Below are positions 6,051 to 10,062 of a DNA stretch of 10,062 bases, piece by piece. A model generated the notes under the pieces. That model was not told the origin of the DNA. It saw only the letters and a list, made by a program, of their open reading frames with translations, and searched no databases. Origin of the DNA: an uncultured Clostridia bacterium (GTDB lineage: Bacteria; Bacillota; Clostridia; Christensenellales; UBA1242); the NCBI GenBank assembly GCA_946487985.1, contig CAMLUY010000028.1, forward strand, positions 1 through 10,062, read 5' to 3'. Made by a program: the position numbers and the translations under genes. How positions within the stretch are numbered: position 1 is the first letter of the stretch; every line of letters starts with the position of its first letter.

Positions 6051-6480
6051 CTTCCACAGCTCCTTTTGTAGTATCATCTTTCTTGATAAATTTCACTTTG
6101 CATGGCAGTTTGTGTCCAGCAAGACGAAGCGCTTCTTTTGCGACGTCTTCGCTTACGCCTTCGATTTCAAACAGCACTCTGCCAGGTTTGACAACTGCTA
6201 CCCAAAATTCTGGCGAACCTTTACCTGAACCCATACGAGTATCAGCAGGCTTTTTTGTTACAGGCTTGTCTGGGAAAATCTTAATCCAAACCTTACCGTC
6301 ACGACGAGTGTAGCGTGTGAGCGCAACACGTGCAGCTTCGATTTGGTTTGACTTGATCCAGCATGGCTCGGTTGCAATGATGCCGTATGAGCCGTATGCG
6401 AGCTCGTTACCACGAGTTGCCTTGCCTGTCATTCTGCCACGATGTACCTTTCTTCTTTTTACTCTTTTAGGCATTAACAT
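6040..6480 (-). CDS. rplP: 50S ribosomal protein L16
   Basis: L16 organises the A-site tRNA region of the 50S and is needed late in assembly. It has 146 residues. The start MLMPKRVKRRKVHRGRMTG is the family standard; the first Met has AAAGGAGG 9 nt upstream, the second (residue 3) would sit too far. Also visible are TRGNELAYGSYGI (23-35), IEAARVALTRYTRRDGKVWIKIFPDKP, and TRMGSGKGSPEFWVAVVKPGRVLFEI, including the conserved Arg of RMG (hydroxylated in E. coli). The start overlaps the rpsC stop by one base (TAATG), and the C-terminal 11 nt overlap rpmC. Confidence 0.98.
   Translation of the reverse strand: MLMPKRVKRRKVHRGRMTGKATRGNELAYGSYGIIATEPCWIKSNQIEAARVALTRYTRRDGKVWIKIFPDKPVTKKPADTRMGSGKGSPEFWVAVVKPGRVLFEIEGVSEDVAKEALRLAGHKLPCKVKFIKKDDTTKGAVEDEN
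6060..6066 (-). promoter_or_regulatory. rpmC Shine-Dalgarno inside rplP
   Basis: AAAGGAG, 9 nt before the ATG at 6050, lies in the last codons of rplP (Lys-Gly-Ala region). It is the evidence that decides the rpmC start. Confidence 0.8.
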
Positions 6481-7151
6481 TACTCTTGTCCTCCTTTTGC
6501 ATCAGACGACTTCTTGCCAAGGATTTCTCCTTTGTAGATCCAGCACTTTACACCAATCTTACCAATCAGTGTATAGGCTGCTGCTTCGCCATAGTCGATG
6601 TCCGCGCGGAGTGTGTGAAGTGGAACTGAGCCGCGGAACTGCTTTTCTGTTTGAGCTTTTTCGTTTGCTTTTGCAAGCACGCCGCTCACTTGAACTTTGC
6701 AGCCCTTTGCTCCCGCCTTCATAACCCTTTCAATAGCCTGTTTGAGCGCACGCTTTGCTGCAACACGCTTTTCAAGTTGAAGAGCAATACTTTCTGCAAC
6801 AAGCTGAGCATCAAGGTCAGGACGTTTGATTTCTTTCACGTTTACAACCAAAAGTTTTACAGGTCTGATGAGTTTTGAGATTTCCTTTTTGATTACTTCA
6901 ATACCAGCGCCTTTTGTGCCAATGATCATGCCAGGCTTTGCGGTAAAGATGTTTACAACAAGCTTGCCCTCAGTTCTTTCAATAGTAACCCTTGAAATTG
7001 AGCATGCTTTGTATTTGTTGATGATAAAGTTTTTTACATCTTGGTCTTCTTTGATGTTTGCAGCAAAAGTCTTTTTATCTGCATACCATGTTGAATTCCA
7101 ATCTTTATTGATGCCAATTCTCAGTCCGATTGGACTAACTTTTTGTCCCAT
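6480..7151 (-). CDS. rpsC: 30S ribosomal protein S3 with an unusual C-terminal-domain segment
   Basis: S3 is in the 30S head at the mRNA entry channel and, with S4 and S5, forms the ribosomal helicase. It has 223 residues. The start MGQKVSPIGLRIGINKDWNSTWYA is standard. The KH domain is present (VNIFTAKPGMIIGTKGAGIE, 66-85), with GTKG where GKKG is common. The helicase positions equal to E. coli R131, R132 and K135 read Lys, Arg, Lys (residues 133, 134, 137). VPLHTLRADIDYG and KIGVKCWIYKGEILG are conserved. Between them, the near-universal SGRLGGAEIAR-type segment is replaced by SGVLAKANEKAQTE (156-169), one residue longer. The frame is open on both sides, so this is not a simple frameshift. 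AGGAGG with a 6 nt spacer lies inside the end of rplV. Confidence 0.97.
   Translation of the reverse strand: MGQKVSPIGLRIGINKDWNSTWYADKKTFAANIKEDQDVKNFIINKYKACSISRVTIERTEGKLVVNIFTAKPGMIIGTKGAGIEVIKKEISKLIRPVKLLVVNVKEIKRPDLDAQLVAESIALQLEKRVAAKRALKQAIERVMKAGAKGCKVQVSGVLAKANEKAQTEKQFRGSVPLHTLRADIDYGEAAAYTLIGKIGVKCWIYKGEILGKKSSDAKGGQE
6490..6497 (-). promoter_or_regulatory. rplP Shine-Dalgarno inside rpsC
   Basis: AAAGGAGG in the last rpsC codons (Lys-Gly-Gly-Gln-Glu), 9 nt before the rplP ATG. With the TAATG junction it suggests coupled translation of S3 and L16. Confidence 0.8.
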
Positions 7152-7153
7152 TC

Positions 7154-7543
7154 TTAGCCTCCTACCACTTCATCAAGCACAATTGTGATATGTGAAGTCT
7201 TTTTGAGTATTACGTTGCCCGAGCCTTTCGCTCTTGCAGACATGCGCTTGAACATTGGTCCTGAGGTTGCATAAGCCTCTTTCACAATCAAGCTGTCAAC
7301 ATTCTTTCCCATATTGTTTTCTGCATTGGCAATAGCGCTTTTGAGTACTTTCAAGCTTTCCAAAGCGCCCTTGTCAGGCATATTTTCAAGGATTGCAACA
7401 GCGTCTTGCGCCTTCTTGCCACGAACAAGGTCAAGAATGTATGTGATTTTTGATGGACTCATGCGTACATATTTTGCAACTGCAAAAGCTTTCTTTTCTT
7501 TTGCGTTACGCTTTTCAGCTTTTTGTCTTATTCTTGTAGCCAT
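7154..7543 (-). CDS. rplV: 50S ribosomal protein L22
   Basis: L22 has a globular surface domain and a long beta-hairpin that lines the exit tunnel next to L4. It has 129 residues against 110 in E. coli; the excess is mainly a basic N-terminal stretch (about residues 1-18). The core AKYVRMSPSKITYILDLVRGKKAQDA (23-48), then SAIANAENN (69-77), is standard. The hairpin GPMFKRMSARAKG ... ILKKTSHITIVLDE has the same length as E. coli, but the tip reads G107-SGNV where E. coli has G91-RADR. Its Shine-Dalgarno is AGAGGT with a 5 nt spacer, beginning at the rpsS TAA stop. Only 2 nt separate it from rpsC. Confidence 0.98.
   Translation of the reverse strand: MATRIRQKAEKRNAKEKKAFAVAKYVRMSPSKITYILDLVRGKKAQDAVAILENMPDKGALESLKVLKSAIANAENNMGKNVDSLIVKEAYATSGPMFKRMSARAKGSGNVILKKTSHITIVLDEVVGG
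7158..7163 (-). promoter_or_regulatory. rpsC Shine-Dalgarno inside rplV
   Basis: AGGAGG, 6 nt before the rpsC ATG, is formed by the last Val-Gly-Gly codons of rplV. The C-terminal Gly-Gly of L22 may exist partly because this DNA also serves as the S3 ribosome binding site. Confidence 0.75.
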
Positions 7544-7553
7544 ACCTTACCTC

Positions 7554-7841
7554 TTATTTGCCTGCTTTCGCAACGGTTGCCGACTTTTTAGTGTGTCCCT
7601 TGTAGGTTCGTGTTGGCGCAAATTCGCCAAGCTTGTGACCTACCATATCAGCAGTGCAGTATACAGGGACATGCTTTTTACCATTGTGCACTGCGAATGT
7701 AAATCCTACGAAATCAGGATAGATTGTTGATGAACGTGACCATGTCTTGATTGGTCGTTTTACCCCACTTGTCTGCATCTCTGCCACTTTTTTTACAAGG
7801 CTTGGATGAACATAAGGCTTTTTCATTGATGATTTGCTCAT
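7554..7841 (-). CDS. rpsS: 30S ribosomal protein S19
   Basis: S19 sits in the 30S head with S13 and takes part in inter-subunit bridges. It has 95 residues. The signatures IKTWSRSSTIYPDFVGFTFAVHNGKKHVPVY (31-61) and MVGHKLGEFAPTRTYKGH (66-83) are clear. The N-terminus reads KSSMKKPYVHPSL, where most relatives have RSLKKGPF/Y; the Gly before Pro is Lys here. The first Arg of the usual SRRSTI is kept but the second is Ser. Start: AGGAGAG with an AAAACT spacer, beginning in the rplB TAG stop. Confidence 0.97.
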   Translation of the reverse strand: MSKSSMKKPYVHPSLVKKVAEMQTSGVKRPIKTWSRSSTIYPDFVGFTFAVHNGKKHVPVYCTADMVGHKLGEFAPTRTYKGHTKKSATVAKAGK

Positions 7842-7852
7842 AGTTTTCTCTC

Positions 7853-8680
7853 CTAATTAACTCTCTTAACCATCAAGCGGTTAGATTTATTCTTTCTCTT
7901 TCTTGTCTTGTAACCAAGAGCAGGTTTGTTCCAAGGAGTAACAGGTGAAGCCATACCCACAGGCGACTTGCCTTCACCACCACCATGCTTGTGGTCATTA
8001 GGGTTCATTGCAACGCCTCGAACAGCAGGACGTACGCCCATATGTCTGTGACGCCCAGCTTTGCCAAGCGATACAAGCTCATGGTCGATGTTACCAACAG
8101 TTCCGATAGTTGCGCGGCAGGTGAGAAGAACCTTTCTCATCTCGCCAGAAGGCAGACGAAGAGTTGCGTATTTGCCTTCTTTTGCCATCAGTTGAACTTC
8201 ACTGCCAGCACTGCGTGCCATTTGGCCGCCTTTCTTTGGTTGAAGCTCAATGTTGTGAATAAGTGAACCAACAGGAATGCGTGCAAGTGGAAGCGAGTTG
8301 CCAACCTTGATTTCAACGTCTTCACCACTCATTACAACGTCGCCATCTTTCAAGCCGACAGGCGCGATGATGTATCTCTTTTCGCCATCAGCGTATGAAA
8401 GCAGCGCGATGTATGCAGTTCTGTTTGGGTCATACTCGATACCAACAACCTTTGCAGGAATGTTGTCTTTGTTTCTTTTGAAGTCGATTACGCGGTATTT
8501 TTGTCTGTTGCCGCCGCCCTGGTGACGAACAGTAACCTTGCCCTGCGCGTTTCTGCCTGCATTTTTGTCTTTCTTTTCAAGCAAAGACTTTTCAGGCTCG
8601 AACTTTGTAATTTCTTCATAGGAAGAGGTTGTGTAAAATCTTCTTCCGGCTGAAGTAGGTCTATGTGTTTTGATTGCCAT
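7853..8680 (-). CDS. rplB: 50S ribosomal protein L2
   Basis: L2 is a core large-subunit protein near the peptidyl transferase centre and bridge B7b. It has 275 residues, as usual. Visible are HRPTSAGRRFYTTSSYEEIT (6-25), GRNAQGKVTVRHQGGGNRQKYRVIDFKRNK (42-71), VGSLIHNIELQPKKGGQMARSAGS (137-160), SGEMRKVLLTCRATIGTVGN (178-197), and GKAGRHRHMGVRPAVRGVAMNPNDH (206-230). The Asp-His pair equal to E. coli D228-H229 is kept at 229-230, but the next residue is Lys (DHKHGGGEG) where Pro is the rule. C-terminal TPWNKPALGYKTRKRKNKSNRLMVKR is standard. TAGGAGGAAGG precedes the ATG; the 18 nt gap to rplW is the largest in the window. Confidence 0.98.
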   Translation of the reverse strand: MAIKTHRPTSAGRRFYTTSSYEEITKFEPEKSLLEKKDKNAGRNAQGKVTVRHQGGGNRQKYRVIDFKRNKDNIPAKVVGIEYDPNRTAYIALLSYADGEKRYIIAPVGLKDGDVVMSGEDVEIKVGNSLPLARIPVGSLIHNIELQPKKGGQMARSAGSEVQLMAKEGKYATLRLPSGEMRKVLLTCRATIGTVGNIDHELVSLGKAGRHRHMGVRPAVRGVAMNPNDHKHGGGEGKSPVGMASPVTPWNKPALGYKTRKRKNKSNRLMVKRVN

Positions 8681-8698
8681 GATTTTTCCTTCCTCCTA

Positions 8699-9001
8699 TT
8701 ATGACAGGCTGTCGAAGAAGGCGATTGACTTTGAATCCTCTTTGAGGGTAACGACTGCTTTTTTGTAGTCGCTTGTTCTGCCAACTGTTCTTCCGCCCTT
8801 TGTGTTTTGAGTCTTTTTGTGGCCCTTAACGATGCTTGTGTTAACCTTGTCAACTTTGACATCGAAAAGCTGCTCAACTGCTTTTTTGATTTCAACTTTG
8901 CCAGCATCTTTTGCAACAACGAAGGAGTACACCTTGTTTGCAATACCAGCATAGCTCTTCTCGGTGAGAAGAGGTCTGATGATGATTTTTTCAGCTTCCA
9001 T
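8699..9001 (-). CDS. rplW: 50S ribosomal protein L23
   Basis: L23 lies at the tunnel exit and is the main docking site for trigger factor, SRP and the Sec channel. It has 100 residues, with the family start IIIRPLLTEKSYAGIANKVYSFVVAKDAGKVEIKKAVEQLFDVKV (6-50), VNTSIVKGHKKT (53-64), and VGRTSDYKKAVVTLKEDSKSIAFFD. Its ATG overlaps the rplD TAA by one base (TAATG). The only Shine-Dalgarno, GAGGAGG, is 13 nt upstream inside rplD, longer than usual, so initiation is probably coupled to rplD termination. Confidence 0.97.
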   Translation of the reverse strand: MEAEKIIIRPLLTEKSYAGIANKVYSFVVAKDAGKVEIKKAVEQLFDVKVDKVNTSIVKGHKKTQNTKGGRTVGRTSDYKKAVVTLKEDSKSIAFFDSLS

Positions 9002-9627
9002 TATTCTGCGTACGCCTCCTCTATTTGTTTGATTGCTGATTGAGTCAATACGATATTTTTGTTTGCAACAACTTCATATGCATTGAGGTTGTCAGCTTCT
9101 TCAATGCTCAGGCTTGGAATGTTTGCAACTGACAATTTGATGTTTTTGTCGTTGATGTCATTCACAACAAGCACGCTGCCCTTGAATTTGAATGCGTCAA
9201 GGAATGCCTGTGCATTTTTTGTCTTTGCTTCGTCAAACGCGAACTTGTCAACAACAGTAACTTCGTCCTGCTTGATTTTGGTGCTGAGTGCTGAAAGAAG
9301 AGCGTATCTCTTCTTCTGCTTGTTGACTTTCTTTGAAAAGTCGCGTGGCTTTGGTGCGAACACTACGCCGCCGCCTGTCCATTGTGGGCCTTTTGTAGAG
9401 CCTTGTCTTGCTCTGCCTGTACCCTTTTGACGCCAAGGCTTCTTTGCATGGCCGCGAACTTCACTTCTTGTGAGTGCCGATTTGTTGCCCTGTCTTTGAT
9501 TTGCATTGTATGCAACGACTACCTCATGGATAAGAGGTTCATTGTACTCAACTGCGAAAAGCTCGTCATTGAGGTTGATTGAGCCAACTTCTTCGGCTTT
9601 CATATTGAAAACTTTAACTTTTGCCAT
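9001..9627 (-). CDS. rplD: 50S ribosomal protein L4
   Basis: L4 has a globular domain on the 50S surface and an extended loop that forms the tunnel constriction with L22. In E. coli it also represses the S10 operon through its leader, which lies off this window. It has 208 residues. The tunnel loop is clear: SEVRGHAKKPWRQKGTGRARQGS (55-77), then PQWTGGGVVFAPKPRDF (81-97). The Gln-Lys-Gly-Thr-Gly-Arg run, where macrolide-resistance changes map, is unaltered. Also NKQKKRYALLSALSTK and C-terminal NLNAYEVVANKNIVLTQSAI. Start: AAAGGAG plus AAAGAT spacer, beginning in the rplC TAA stop. Confidence 0.98.
   Translation of the reverse strand: MAKVKVFNMKAEEVGSINLNDELFAVEYNEPLIHEVVVAYNANQRQGNKSALTRSEVRGHAKKPWRQKGTGRARQGSTKGPQWTGGGVVFAPKPRDFSKKVNKQKKRYALLSALSTKIKQDEVTVVDKFAFDEAKTKNAQAFLDAFKFKGSVLVVNDINDKNIKLSVANIPSLSIEEADNLNAYEVVANKNIVLTQSAIKQIEEAYAE
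9015..9021 (-). promoter_or_regulatory. rplW Shine-Dalgarno with long spacer, inside rplD
   Basis: GAGGAGG lies 13 nt before the rplW ATG, against 4-9 nt for other genes here. The spacer starts with half of the palindrome GCGTACGC (9008-9015). No closer purine-rich site is present. Confidence 0.65.
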
Positions 9628-9638
9628 ATCTTTCTCCT

Positions 9639-10062
9639 TTAGCTCCTCTTAACCGCTTCACGGATTGTGATGATCGAGCCTTTTGGTCCAGGTATGCAGC
9701 CTTTGACGAGAAGAATGTTTCTCTCACTGTCGACCTTGACGATTTCGAGGTTTTGGATTGTCACACGCTCAACGCCGTAGTGGCCAGGCATGTGCTTGTT
9801 TTTGAAAACACGTGATGGTGTGCTGTTTGCGCCCATAGAGCCGACTTCTCTGTGAACAGGACCAGTACCGTGTGTCATTTTCAGTCTGTGCTGATTCCAT
9901 CTCTGGATTACGCCGGTAAAGCCGCGACCACGAGTTGTGCCAGTAACGTCAACCTTGTCGCCCTCTGCGAAGATGTCAGCTTTGATTTCCTGTCCTGGTT
10001 CATATTGACCATCAAGTTTCAATTCTTTGACGAACTTATAGCTGTCAATCCCTGCTTTTTTG
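9639..10062 (-). CDS. rplC: 50S ribosomal protein L3, N-terminus off the window
   Basis: L3 starts 50S assembly; an internal loop reaches the peptidyl transferase centre. About 141 C-terminal residues are visible, roughly two thirds of the protein. The frame is open to the window edge, so the true start lies beyond base 10062. Landmarks: EPGQEIKADIFAEGDKVDVTGTTRGRGFTGVIQRW, then MTHGTGPVHREVGSMGANSTPSRVFKNKHMPGHYG (loop region), GVERVTIQNLEIVKVDSERNILLVKGCIPGPKGS. This is a Gram-positive-type loop with GPVHREVGS where HRRPGS is common. In this gene order rpsJ (S10) is expected next upstream. The TAA stop leads directly into the rplD Shine-Dalgarno. Confidence 0.97.
   Translation of the reverse strand, partial: KKAGIDSYKFVKELKLDGQYEPGQEIKADIFAEGDKVDVTGTTRGRGFTGVIQRWNQHRLKMTHGTGPVHREVGSMGANSTPSRVFKNKHMPGHYGVERVTIQNLEIVKVDSERNILLVKGCIPGPKGSIITIREAVKRS

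Noticed and set aside
6051..6077. A longer rpmC start adding MILQKELWK.
   Set aside because: No Shine-Dalgarno before it and no family similarity; AAAGGAG precedes the 6050 start, which gives the usual L29 N-terminus.
6630..6680. A compensated frameshift or sequencing error explaining the odd S3 segment.
   Set aside because: A codon-level reading keeps conserved residues in one frame on both sides, and the segment is three bases longer than expected, not shifted. It cannot be fully excluded without reads.
8488..8952. A 154-codon minus-strand frame spanning the rplB/rplW junction; likewise 2313-2594 across rpsE/rplR.
   Set aside because: Shifted-frame shadows of L23/L2 and S5/L18, whose true frames are canonical.
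10020..10022. A TTG as a possible start for the partial L3 frame.
   Set aside because: The frame stays open upstream to the window edge with L3-like sequence, so this TTG is an internal Leu codon.
1..10062. A hidden accessory system, mobile element, CRISPR array or riboswitch.
   Set aside because: Essentially every base is inside a conserved ribosomal or translocase gene or a gap of at most 18 nt; there is no room for one and no repeats beyond the L24 tail.

Overview
This window is an unbroken stretch of the S10-spc ribosomal protein locus, read entirely on the minus strand. From right to left, which is 5' to 3' of the mRNA, the order is rplC (partial), rplD, rplW, rplB, rpsS, rplV, rpsC, rplP, rpmC, rpsQ, rplN, rplX, rplE, rpsZ (zinc-type rpsN), rpsH, rplF, rplR, rpsE, rpmD, rplO and secY (partial). 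That is 21 genes: 19 complete and one truncated at each edge. No gap exceeds 18 nt, and there is no room for a promoter or terminator between genes. I saw no RNA gene, mobile element, CRISPR array or repeat array.

The organism looks like a low-to-moderate-GC Bacillota, most likely an uncultivated-type Clostridia relative. The clues are the gene order without an S10/spc break, strong AGGAGG Shine-Dalgarno sites, a short zinc-binding S14, a zinc ribbon in L24, a clostridial-looking L2 (RHMG-RP and NPNDH motifs), and a basic N-terminal extension on L22. The lineage is inference; the identity of the locus is not in doubt.

The genes work as one unit. The S10-like half (L3 to S17) supplies the early-assembling large-subunit proteins, the exit-tunnel proteins L4, L22, L23 and L29, and the small-subunit proteins S19, S3 and S17. 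The spc-like half (L14 to L15) supplies the central protuberance proteins (L5, L18), the factor-binding and subunit-interface proteins (L6, L14), and S14, S8 and S5. It ends with secY, the membrane channel that docks at the exit tunnel. Tight stop/start geometry suggests translational coupling along the whole mRNA. Three junctions are TAATG, two are longer overlaps, and at most others the stop codon is fused to the next Shine-Dalgarno.

I found no new system. The points worth a second look are protein-level departures from widely conserved ribosomal sequence. S3 has a rewritten GRLGGAEIAR-type segment. L24 carries a histone-H1-like Lys/Ala/Thr tail. S5 has an N-terminal extension. The L22 tunnel loop tip is altered. 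L2 has Lys in place of Pro next to its key His. SecY has several changes in conserved segments. At the DNA level there is a clean stop/Shine-Dalgarno fusion pattern.
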